NCBI GenBank assembly: GCA_036971615.1
Contig: JAYKKR010000001.1
Coordinates: 248,001 to 312,000 of the forward strand
Origin: Amyloporia xantha
Lineage: Eukaryota; Basidiomycota; Agaricomycetes; Polyporales; Adustoporiaceae
Direction: 5' to 3'
DNA: 64,000 bases
A program made the translations under genes and the position numbers. The notes under the pieces were generated by a model. That model ran no database searches, was not told the origin of the DNA, and worked only from the letters and a program-made list of their open reading frames with translations. Of this stretch, positions 12,101-21,106 are shown piece after piece; position 1 is the first letter of the stretch; every line of letters starts with the position of its first letter.

Positions 12101-13140
12101 TGAACGAGTTCGAGCGGTTTGCTGGCACGATGAGACGACGGAGGGAAAGGATTAGCATGCATCTTCCCAGCAAGACAGGGCTCGCAGACAGGGTCTGAGG
12201 GAGCCTTAGAGTCCAGTGTCAGACCAGTGACAAGATCCTGAGACAGCAAACGCTTCACTCCGTCGATGTGACGATGTGCGAGACGACGATGCCAGAGCGA
12301 AAGATCGAGAGGAAGAGTGGAGCTCAGCTTTGCATACTCTGTAAGAGCGACAGTATGACCGGCTAAAAGCGCAGTGTTCGAGTCGTCGATGCGGGCGCAG
12401 AAGAGCGTTCGACCTCCCTTTGAGAAGTCCATCCTTTCACGTCCAATGCGCACAGTGAATTGGCAACGTCGTGTTAGGAAAAGGACAGACAGAAGATTGT
12501 TACGAAGGGCAGGGACATGTAGAACACGGGTAAACTCGACGTTCTTGACCACCCTACCTCCCACAATCGGCGAAAAGACCACAGTTCCAACCCCAGCAGA
12601 ATAGACAACCTGATTGTCTGCGAGGCGTATAGCGACACGATGCGGGGAGTAGTCGCGAAGCCAGTGTCGATGAGGAGTCATGTGAGCTGTAGCACCTGAG
12701 TCTGCATTCCAATCCATGTTAGCGTCGGTCTGAAGAGGCGAAAGAAGATCGGAGGGATCGACAGAACGAAGACTTGCATTGCCAGCTGACTCTGTAGCAT
12801 TCGCCTGGTCCGGACGCTTGCGCGGTTGACGAGCCTTCTCCTTGGCCTTCGCAAACTTGAAGCAAACACTCTGGGTGTGACCCTTGCGACCGCAGAAGTC
12901 GCAGGTAGCATCCGCAGATGCAGTGTTCGCGCTGGCTGAAGAGATCGAAGTCGAAGGGGACGAAGTAGCGGCGAGAGCGACGGAGGACGATGAAGACGAA
13001 GGAAGGGTAAGAGAGGGACGTGCCATGCGATTGAGCTCCTCCGTTTGGAACGCTTCAATGACCTTGGACTTGTCGAGCTTCTCTGGGAGCATCATGATGA
13101 GAGCAGAGGTAAAGCTCGCATACTGCTCGCGGAAGTGCAC
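9154..13140 (-). CDS. Copia pol polyprotein
   Basis: About 1328 residues. Domains in order: the end of gag; a CCHC zinc knuckle CDFCGRKGHTQSVC (about 80-93); aspartic protease with DSGA (about 147-150); integrase with an HHCC-type region (HRRLAHRH ... CEPCLAGK) and catalytic core (VHSDVHGP, DDKGGEY); a very Pro-rich linker; reverse transcriptase (CKWVFKIKRNADGSIERYKA, YVDD); and RNase H (TDASHGDN, TESEYVAA). All catalytic motifs are visible. The first in-frame codon is GTG in a region already encoding gag, so this frame probably has no start of its own and is reached from gag by frameshift or through a lost frame. The final residues run to the stop just before the polypurine tract. Confidence 0.93.
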   Translation of the reverse strand: MHFREQYASFTSALIMMLPEKLDKSKVIEAFQTEELNRMARPSLTLPSSSSSSVALAATSSPSTSISSASANTASADATCDFCGRKGHTQSVCFKFAKAKEKARQPRKRPDQANATESAGNASLRSVDPSDLLSPLQTDANMDWNADSGATAHMTPHRHWLRDYSPHRVAIRLADNQVVYSAGVGTVVFSPIVGGRVVKNVEFTRVLHVPALRNNLLSVLFLTRRCQFTVRIGRERMDFSKGGRTLFCARIDDSNTALLAGHTVALTEYAKLSSTLPLDLSLWHRRLAHRHIDGVKRLLSQDLVTGLTLDSKAPSDPVCEPCLAGKMHANPFPPSSHRASKPLELVHSDVHGPLPVQTHSGYRYWVTFIDDFSRFRTVYLMKTKDQVFEMFRHYKAWAENQTDCRIKALRDDKGGEYMSTAFLSFTTEHGIERQHSTRNRPQQNGVAERTNQILGDGISSMLSESGLPPSFWGEALSTLVHVLNRCASSVLPDATPFEMWYKRKPDVSHLRVWGCTAYVHVQKDKRTSLGAHMEKCVFIGYPDGVKGWRFYNPTTKRIILSERADFDERYFPGLKQLTAPLASPPTSNSAPSPPPPPPDAAPPPPPPSPPPAPAPLPVADPVPVPAVAPAPPLEGELPDPPAPPELDPIQDVPADAPLAPPVPELPVDDHPIALRRERRAKRPVQDWSVPWHPYSRPATRSRAPAPVPPPPPPPSPPPPPPPSPPPPPPPSPPPPPPPSPPPPPPPSPPPPPPPAVPLSPPPPVDAEWREPPPTVPDSDDDDLPALAEDFEDNDSDDEDAEEAAHYAESEPATYAEAMRRPDADKWRAAIQEEYDAQIENGTWEVVDLPPDRKAIGCKWVFKIKRNADGSIERYKARLVAQGFSQRPGYDFVETFAPTIRMASIQAILATAAIEDLHIRSIDISHAFLNGEMDADVYMRQPEGFQNGNKRVALHLRKPIYGLKQAGRRWNKKLHATLVKMGFKRISSDAGVYVYERDNIRIIVPIYVDDITAVSSSQSVLDNFVEELASHFKLRDLGATSYLLGIEITRDRPTRTLALSQRQYIIDVLERFNHSECSTVSTPMTPGLILSSSMSPKTPEEVASMRNIPYLQAVGALQYLSSATRPDISYAVGCLARFNHNPGEQHWKAVKHLFRYLQGTKDLKLTYRPDPSTTEPFVTFTDASHGDNLENGRSTSGYLVRMGTGAVNWSSKLQSIVTLSTTESEYVAAVEAGRDIKWMRNLLSEIGYGYDPPSTLCIDNQSALTVSKNPEHHGRLKHLDLRFYWLRDEVEAGYIKPIYVSTHEMPADLLTKALAKPQVEHLRRMMGLE
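10901..11020 (-). repeat. Five 24-bp tandem repeats encoding SPPPPPPP
   Basis: A 24-bp unit starting GACGGCGGAGGTGGAGGCGG on the plus strand repeats at 10901, 10925, 10949, 10973 and 10997. On the coding strand each unit gives one Ser and seven Pro. It lies in the linker between integrase and reverse transcriptase. More irregular Pro/Ala-rich repeats extend the linker to about 11400. Confidence 0.9.
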
Positions 13141-13621
13141 GAATCATCGCCATGGCTTGGAGCTCATTGTCCAAGTCAGCGAGAGAGAAGGAGGGAGGAC
13201 GGAGGTTCTGGCAAGTGAGCATAGCCTCCTCGATGCGGTTCGTGAGAGACTGCAAAGACTCCCCCTCGTCCTTGGAGATCGTCAAGAGGGATTCGTACGC
13301 GTTGAAGTGTGCACCCGGACGACGAACGACGTGGGCAGCCTCCAATGCGCTCCACATACGCACAGGATCCTCCTCAAACCCACTGAAATGGATGCGCTGG
13401 TCCGGTGAGACGTTCAGGAAGATCTCACCAGCAGCCTTGGACTCTATCTTGTCCCATTCCCTGCGCTCTATGTCCTCCTCCACAGGCGGACGACTCTCCA
13501 CACCACTCACAAGCCTCCAGTAGCCCTTCTTCATCAGATATGCACGCATCTCCCCCCTCCACTGCGGATAATTGCCGTTCGAAAGCGGCTTGAAGCGCGG
13601 ATGAGAGTCGATGGATGACAT
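13055..13621 (-). CDS. Copia gag
   Basis: Starts with ATG at 13621 (MSSIDSHPRFKPLSNGNYPQ) and has the gag features of fungal Copia elements: W-R-G-E-M-R-A-Y-L near the N terminus, then WDKIESKAAGEI and a helical C-terminal part. It encodes the structural protein of the virus-like particle. Near 13130 the frame leaves the expected gag continuation, which is found in the pol frame (one base forward). Translation in the gag frame then runs about 25 unrelated residues to a stop at 13055. The zinc knuckle normally at the end of gag is thus in the pol frame. Confidence 0.85.
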   Translation of the reverse strand: MSSIDSHPRFKPLSNGNYPQWRGEMRAYLMKKGYWRLVSGVESRPPVEEDIERREWDKIESKAAGEIFLNVSPDQRIHFSGFEEDPVRMWSALEAAHVVRRPGAHFNAYESLLTISKDEGESLQSLTNRIEEAMLTCQNLRPPSFSLADLDNELQAMAMIRALPRAVCELYLCSHHDAPREARQVQGH

Positions 13622-13782
13622 GGCAGGCAGAGACGACGATCAGCAGAGATCAGAGAAGATCAGGAAAGATCAGAGTGTTGTAGAAGGAGTGTAGGGATTG
13701 TAGAGACAGTGTAGTAGCCAGATATTGAAGTAGAGCTCGATCCAGAAGCTGTAGCAAGCAGAGAAGATTGACGACGAGCGGT

Positions 13783-13803
13783 CAGAGCGCGGGGCTCATA
13801 ACC
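13783..13803 (-). other. Primer-binding site (initiator tRNA-Met anticodon arm)
   Basis: Directly inside the 5' LTR the plus strand reads GCGCGGGGCTCATAACC. GGGCTCATAACC is the anticodon arm of fungal initiator tRNA-Met (known from yeast). The element's minus strand is therefore complementary to an internal part of that tRNA, not its 3' end. Drosophila copia uses such a half-tRNA primer. Confidence 0.65.
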
Positions 13804-14159
13804 TGTCAGAGCCACAGACGAAAGGCGGGCTCGATCAATCGATGCTCAAGTATACAGACAGCTAGAGTCCGAGTTGAGCAACTGGATATTGAGCTAATAT
13901 ACCTAACCACTCACCTAGAGTCCGAGTTGAGCAACTGGGGAAGCCAGGATGCAACGGACTCTGAGGTGGTGCGCTTTGGGAACAAACAACGATCAACACA
14001 GAAGTGGCAACTACTCTAGGGGTGTAGATAAAGAATGGATTCTCTGGTAGATTCAGAAGAAGATAGGAATAAAGTGAATAGACAGAAAGATAGCTATAGA
14101 TGTAAGGAGTCCATAGAAATAGTTTTCAAGAAGAGAGGTGAAGAATTACTCGTTTGACA
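13804..14159 (-). repeat. 5' LTR of the Copia element
   Basis: 356 bp, the same sequence as 8746-9101 as far as I can read. It should carry the promoter and transcription start of the element, but I cannot place a TATA box with confidence. Confidence 0.95.
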
Positions 14160-14161
14160 AA

Positions 14162-14263
14162 GGCAACGCCGCCGCTGACAAAGAGCTCGCCGCGATCAGT
14201 GCCGCGAGCCCTGCGAAGGACGAGTTTGACAGGGATGGCGGGTTCTGCAACGAGTGCAGTTAA
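14162..14263 (+). other. Open tail next to the Copia insertion
   Basis: Thirty-three codons are open to a TAA at 14261-14263 and end DRDGGFCNECS. The sequence begins exactly at the target duplication. Left of the element the same frame meets TAA immediately, so a continuous exon across the site is not possible. An acceptor (GTAAG, then GC) at the duplication could start it. It may be the end of a disrupted host gene or chance. Confidence 0.2.
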
Positions 14264-14837
14264 GGCGAGATGGGGGGCGCATCAGGCGCCGCTGTCGTGA
14301 CCCCACGGGAGCCCCTTAGTCGTCGAGACAGCCAGTCCTGCATTCTGCAAAGAGCACATCCATTCTGTGATGCTGACTACAACTGTGCGCCGGTGCAGAC
14401 ACTTCTAACTTGGCCCTGTCTCTGTTAGTATTGGGGAAATGTAAGATAACAATCGAGCAGGACTTGAGTATGAAGTACGTACTCAACCGACTTCTCTGCT
14501 TCATGAGCTTCTCCACGTTTTGCATTTTGCGGCTCAAGTCGCAGCCTTCACACTGGAGAACAATGGACTTTATGCTCGCTGATTGTGAGGAGAGCAAGCC
14601 AGAAAACGAGCCTTAACTTGTCCGAGGCAACGTAGGAATGCTCTCAAGTTGCTTGAGACGGACACACGCCGCGTTAGCGCGGTCGCACAAGGAATCGTGT
14701 GGCTGGGTTGAACAGGAGGCACATAGACTGGGCAAGGAGGCTTGGAGGAGTCTAGGAATATTATACAGCACCGATGGGCAGCGCAGATGGTGATTGGTGG
14801 CAGCGCGGCTCAGACAGACCTGCATTGTGATGTTCAT

Positions 14838-15016
14838 TGCATCGATTGCAATCGAGCCTGATAAGATTAAGTTATTTTAAATCTTACAATTGCATTGGAC
14901 TGTCTGGGCGCCATTATAACCCATTATAATTGCCAATGACTAATTGTAATTGCACTCAATATCTATCTCAATATCTCGAGATTGCAATCCCCGCTGGGAA
15001 TCTCCGACATAGGGGG
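14838..15016 (-). repeat. Dispersed repeat, copy 2
   Basis: Inverted partner of 7160-7335. On the minus strand it starts TATGTCGGAGATTCCCAGC and continues into GGATTGCAAT and further ATTGCAAT-type words. Similarity is clear only over the first 30 or so bases. No coding capacity. Confidence 0.35.
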
Positions 15017-16919
15017 CCCATCCGAGGGACTTTATGACATACGGAAAACATACCAGCCACAATACGGCGATATCCGAGCTAATTTCCAACTCAGCCCAAA
15101 TTCAAACACCTCAATCTTATCCCCCTCTACCTCCCTACAGCGGCTGGCACAAAACATGAGTAAACAACGGAGCCCGGACGTGTGCCTTCTCGATTCGGAA
15201 GGTGGAATTCTTGACTTTGTTGGTGGTGGTTGAACGCGACCGCTGGTTCAGCGGACTCAGAAGTTTTCTATGAGCTTGAGAACCTTCGACAAAATTTCTG
15301 AAGTATCTCAAGAAATATATGAACAGCTTAGAAGAGCTATGGGTACAAAAATCTGATTCTCATCTTTGAGCCTTCCCCCGTCCTTTGGCCTACTAGCTGA
15401 CCTGCAGATACGATGACTATCCTTCCCTCTCCAAAGGAGACTCTGTGGATGCATTTGCTTATCAGAACTTAATTTTACATGTAGGCTGTATGGTGGAAAT
15501 ACAAGTCTCAGAGCCTCTGCTTGCTATATTGCGCAGGCCCGCGCACAATAAACCCTTTTCGTCGGCGCACCCACCTTCCTGAATTAGAATGTTCGCGCTC
15601 CGGAGCCCGTTGTTTACTCGTGTTTTGTGCCAGCCGCCGTAGGGAGGTGAGGGGGATTAAGATTGAGGGGTTTGAATTTGCACGTGATTGTCACATGATC
15701 CATGATCTATTAATATCCTGGGATTTATCGTACTGTCAGACTGAGCATAGAATACGGCCATTCGGATGGGCCCCCACCTCCCGGAGAAGGATGGGCAGGA
15801 GCCTGATAGGCTCTGCCCTTTCGTACCCTATTGATTGGTTCGGGAAACGGCTTCATAAGTGAACAGGAATTCACTCACTATTGCCAAAGAGCGGCGGCGT
15901 AGAATGGGCACGTGCCTTCAACAGAACCTCCCCCAACCGCGAGTATACAGTCTATTGCAACGAACGATCTCATTTCGACGGGATTGAACCGTGTTCAATT
16001 AGCACTCTTTACTGTACCTTATGGTATAATTCAAATGAGCATGCCTCAAAGACGATGTGATACATACGTCTCATAGCCACGTCAAGACGAGCACATGTCT
16101 TGTTCGAAACCAGTGGCGAACTTCATATGAACTTCGCAGAATTGATTATCGTCCACCCTGTAGCATGTCTTTCCACAGATGTGGAGATTCTCACATTATG
16201 TCCTGGATCCTCACCGCCAAAAATTGTGTCCCGTAGGTTGACTCTAAAAACGTCACATTGTAAATGGAGAGGCGACCATACAGCGCCAGAGGCATCCTAT
16301 TCTGCAGTGCTGCATCGTCTACTCGGTGATATCGCAAACTTCGCGAGGCACGCATGCTGACGTCCCCGCCATCGTGCAGCCCTATGACAAAAAAAGATAC
16401 GTTCAGCTTCACTATTTCCTTTTGAACACTGGTCACTCGCCAGACAGCCGCAGACCCAATCTGGAGTATTCCAGTAAAGCCATTTTCGAGCGATCATGGA
16501 GTTAGGCAAAGGCACACCTTACAGCCGGACTGACCTGAACTTCTCACCAAAAAAGTAAACCTACACTGCCATTCATCATCACTGGTAACGACGCTACAAG
16601 GTATAGCACGATCCAATCGCACCCACACAACGAGAAATCGAGTCTCATTGTACAGAACGAATCCTCGACGCTTCTTGACCTGTGCAACGTGCCCATTTGC
16701 TATTCGATCGGTTCTCACGTCCAAAGACAATCAGTGGAGCTAGGAGCCATGTAGATAATCTTTACATACCTGAGGCTGCTTTCGGAATGCTTCACCAGTA
16801 AAGGTTCGGTTGCTGCATTACGGGTCTCTCTGGAAAATTACTTGAAGCAAGTCTAGAAGAGTAAGGCGAGTGCAGTTTTGTAGCATAAATGAGTCTGGAA
16901 CATTAGGAATGAACGGAGA
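15017..16919. other. Stretch without a supportable gene
   Basis: A pair of inverted 14-bp sequences (TCGGATGGGCCCCC at about 15764, its reverse complement at about 15014) lies 750 bp apart and may mark a decayed TIR element. Otherwise there are only short overlapping open frames. The part after 16200 may be the decayed 3' end of the carboxypeptidase relic, but I cannot align it. Confidence 0.3.
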
Positions 16920-17420
16920 TTATAGAAAACTCCTACGGGCATGATCAGGCGTAAACATAAATTGCGCAGGAGGTTCAGGCAGCATCCCTACGGATGGGGT
17001 GTTCCCGGGCCCGTTCTCCGTTACGAGGTGGAAAGGCGCATGCGTCTGGTCTGGAATACGAGGCGGAAAAAAGTAGAGAAGCGTACACGCCTGGCTAATC
17101 AGAACGACTGGAGCATAGTCTTTTAAAAAATCCTCGAGTTTAACCTCCATACACTAGAGAGCTGTCGAGAGTGGGTGTCGATCGGCGAGTCCAATCTGAA
17201 GAGGTTCACGCTTACCGATTGGTTCCAATGGTGCTTATTCGGAATCGTGGAAACTCCTCCATCGACGTAGAAAGCGTTCCAGTTGAACCACATCATCAAA
17301 GTACAGCCTGAACAGATACCCTGGCTTCGAAGAACATATGGACAGTGAAATGTAGGGCCATCAGGCCTTCAGGATTGAACAACGTCGACATGTACAAAGG
17401 AGTTGGGCCATTCACAATAC
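16920..17420 (-). pseudogene. Serine carboxypeptidase relic
   Basis: Segments in the order of the S10 gene at 4804-6666 are readable but in different frames: MFFEARVS (compare FFEARES), MMWFNWNAFYVDGG (compare IMWLNGGPGCSS), STIPNKHHWNQ (compare STVLNKYSWNQ), LDSPI, and HAPFHLVTEN (compare SAPFHLAAES). The GGPGCSS motif and the catalytic Ser are gone. Stops and shifts separate the segments. Homology is inferred from this ordered set of short matches, each weak alone. Ends are unknown. It is clearly older than the first copy. Confidence 0.45.
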
Positions 17421-20400
17421 CGTGGCGACGAGAGCCGCAGTACGTCGTCCTCACCGATTGCTGGGAATTGGTGACGATGACGAAGGTTGGAGATTTAGCG
17501 AGCAGAACAGCAACGTACATAAAGATGCTTAATAAGACGTCGTCTATATTGTTAGTACAAGCCTGTACAAGCTTGGTCGTCATGGTCACTGGTCAAGCGT
17601 TTGTCGACGCCACCGGCCTCAGACTAACTTGAAGTCAATTACTGCGTTCAAGTTGTGCGTCTCAGGCAACATCCACCATGTTCCACATATTTGGATACAC
17701 CGGCAGTATCACAATGAGATACGTTGTCCCAGCCATACGGCTAAGCGACTTGAGACCTTCAAGTTGACAATTGAATCCTTTGAACCCTGAAGACTTGTCG
17801 ACATATACAGACCTGCCAGTTCCTGCTCTATCTGCAGCCTGAGGTGTTGCAAGTGTAGCCATCAAAATGAAGTGATAACGTTAGTGTCAAAAAGTATGTG
17901 CACGACTTTCATGGGCTGTCCCTGTATTTGACTCGAAAGCATGTTTGAACAGATCATTCCATTCTGTAGCACAGATCGAATGCTACACTCGTCTGGTTGT
18001 GCACATCAGCTACGTTGCCCGCCGGTCATTGATTCACGGACTGGGAGCGGGAAACGTGAGCCATGCTTTCTCTCTCTCAGAATGTAGGAGGCTGACTTGC
18101 GCTCGTGGTGATTGTATTCCTCTGGACCGGTCTTGGTAGGACGTCATCAGTTCATAATACATAAAATCGACTCTTTGTCGGGTACGATTGACCTGGCGGT
18201 TCTCCGTCGAGGTCCGACTGCGAGTGCAGGAACTGCTGACTAGCATGTCTCTCACCAGGAACATGGCTGTACATGTGTCATCAGGCTCGCATACTTGAAA
18301 AAGGATGAAATCTAAATTGCTGTGTTCCTGTAGGCCCGCGTTCCTGAAAGATACAGGTGGTTGCCCCTTCTTCAAGTTGTACATCATGGCTCTGCCTCTC
18401 AAATGATCAACAAGACGATCCTGTCCGCTTGACTATCTTTTCCGCGTGTAAGACGTCACAGATTGTTTCTCTATGCTGATCAATTTCGCCAACTGTTAGG
18501 GTTGTCATGTTGGCAATCTCTGCCGATTTTCAAGTCTATTCTTGTTGTCTAGTTCTGACGTTTCGAATTCGTGTGCTGGCTGACATCTCGCGCATGCGTC
18601 CTGGTTCGCTGGTCCCTTGCAACCTGGGAGTAACATATAAGGCTTCAGCATCGTCTCCGCCGTAATCCGCAGATCCTAAAGTGTTTAGTCGTGGAGTCTA
18701 TTCTCTGCCGACCCGCTCTATCATGAGCTCACATTCCAGAAATGCTTTCTATCACCGCGGATTCTTCCCTTCCCCACGGACAGTACCCGCGTTTCACAAC
18801 CTTTTACAACCCATCGAACATGATCCTGGGGTACATCTGCGGGGCCCCGCTAGTTCTGTCCGAGTTTTCTCTGCGCTACAGCTACCGGTCCATACCACGA
18901 GGAGAGACTTCAGATCTTTCGAAGTGCCCCTCGTGCCCCTCGGTCTACGAGCCGGCGGTTCGAATCAGACCACCCATTCGCAGTCGATGGTCATCAGATC
19001 ACTGGGCTGGCAGATTCGGTGCGCTTGTCTTGGTCTCCATATCCAGCCCTTGTGTCTAAACCGCCAGGTTGGTCGCGCACGTCAACTTAGGTGGATTATC
19101 GTGCGTGCGCCTTGCTAGGCATCAGGCTTGGCCTCCACAGGCCTCCCATTCCCCCTGGAACGCAGTTCGCTCATTTCAAGGCTCTCAGAGGCCGAATTCG
19201 CAATGAAACCAGGGCGCGAGGCCTTAGTTTGTCTCGTCCTCACGCCCAGCTCCTTTTCCCTACACTAAAAGCTATTCGCTCCGCCACAATAGAGATAAGG
19301 ATTGTTCCCATGGGCTGATCGCGTTCGGACAAGGTAACGGCACCTATTCCATCTGTCGACCTTCACCGTAACTCAATCAACTTTGTGCATCAAGCATCCA
19401 ACTCAGGTCCAAACGCGGTGTTGCCGTTGTTCTAGAGTACACGGCACGGGTACCCCGTGTCCTTACCTGGTTCAGGCTCAAGCTTCTGTATCCAATTACC
19501 TACCATCACGCGATAGCAACCATGACATCGCGTACGTACAACGGACGCTCAGCGGACCTGCGTTGTCCTCGGTTTTAGTAGTATCAGCAGGTTGAATTGG
19601 CATTGCAGAGCTCGTGAGCCGGCGTGATAGGACGTATTGTAAGCGTAATTAGGACCTCTATGGTAATCAAGGGTGCAGTGTCCGTCTGAGCACTCTATGT
19701 ACGTGGAAAGACGGAAGTCTGCGTGGATAACGAAGCTCAGAACCTGCAGTATGCAGTATGTACAGTACGACAGTTGAGACAGTTCGCTGTAATTGCATAG
19801 TGTGAGATGAGGAGAGTGGTAATTGAGAAGATGGTTGTGGGCCGAGTCAGGGGAGCGGTGGGGGAATAAACAGGAAAAGGGCAGATTGCGAGGATGGACG
19901 GGAAAACGTGCATGTATGTGTAACCAAGGAAAGAAATAACGAGACCAGACAGTTTCGGACACACCATAAGGCGACAAAAGACACTATCGTACAGCGGTGA
20001 TTGAGAATAGAATGGGAGGGAAGACGATAACGTGCGAGACGAAGGGAAATACAAAAATGAACGCCGACCATGTATGCGAGCGTCCGTGCCTAGCGGTAAA
20101 CGCTACGAGCAGGGGAAAGGGGGGTATCCACACGCTGGTTTCAGCGGTGTTTTTGTTTCCAAGCGGTCGCGTTGGGTTCGTTACAACATATAAGAGTATG
20201 GCAGATACGAATAGATAGAGCGCAAGAGGCGGAAGTCGGGCAGTGGGCGTTGGGAGGATGGCAGGAGATATTGGATAGAAAATTCAGCGAAGACACTTGA
20301 CACTGGAAACATTTAAATGCTCGTTGTCGGCCTTCACCAGAGGGGCGGTCGTCCATCGAGCGCCAGGCATCACATGTCGCCAAGGTCCGTCCCGCTTACG

Positions 20401-21106
20401 TCTTCCCCAGACTTCCATCGAGCGCATAACAGCGAGCGACGTAAAACCAAAAAGAGCATGAGAGCACAGAGCAGCAAAAAATAGAGTACGACAGCGCGCG
20501 CTCCGCACCCCATCCGTCATCTGACGGGTGCGTCCGCGGGCGCAGTAACGGATCTCATCCGACGTGGTGATAGAGGAGTAAGGCGAGCTGATGGGATGTC
20601 GTGTTGAGATGGTCGGGTTAGGAAGGAGGGAACGGCGGGAAGGGAACGGAGAGCTTCGCGACAGGAGGTGACGCCGATGTGTACGAAAGCGAGAGTCGTT
20701 CACCGCATATGAGCTGCATCAGGATCCAAATCAGTACATGTTGCCCACTTTTCCCCGCACTGAAGCCGCAGAAAGCAAGTAGAAGAACCGCGCGGACGAA
20801 GACGAGGACGCAAAGAGGCCGCTGCACCGTACGGCGTCCAGAGAAGCTCACAACAGCCAACCACTCGTCATCGCGAAAACCACGGCCGCGCGATATGACG
20901 TCGTTCCGAAACGCAAAACGCAAGCCAGAAGGCCGTTTGATAAACGACGGGTGACAAAACCCACGGAAAGACAGACATGGAGGTACGTAAAGGCACCTCT
21001 CACCATAACGAGACTCAATCCCAATCCCCATCCTATCCACTACTCAAAACAAACAACCAACACGAGCAGAACGCGATCCCAATCCAAAATGTCCCAAATC
21101 ACGAAT
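17421..21106. other. Stretch without a supportable gene
   Basis: Several short frames on both strands, none with a recognisable domain or consistent splice sites. The part 20600-21106 is downstream of the CBM21 gene and probably includes its 3' untranslated region. A GGTTCGAATC word at about 18958 is not part of a tRNA fold. Confidence 0.35.

Larger units (their letters stand above)
8746..14159 (-). mobile_element. Ty1/Copia LTR retrotransposon, complete
   Basis: A 5414-bp element on the minus strand. It is bounded by 356-bp LTRs with TG...CA ends and flanked by the 5-bp target duplication AAGGC (8741-8745 and 14160-14164). Order is 5' LTR (13804-14159), primer-binding site, gag (13621-13055), pol (13140-9154), polypurine tract, 3' LTR (8746-9101). 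Integrase precedes reverse transcriptase in pol, which is the Copia order. The LTRs look identical base for base by eye, so insertion is recent. Gag and pol are in different frames, which may make this copy dependent on frameshifting or defective. Pol itself is open for 1328 codons. Confidence 0.95.

Noticed and set aside
13055..13621. Gag frame as an independent host gene
   Set aside because: It lies inside the LTR element, next to the primer site, and continues into pol by sequence logic.
18940..18985. tRNA-like GGTTCGAATC word
   Set aside because: No flanking T-stem pairing, D-arm or acceptor stem; not a tRNA.
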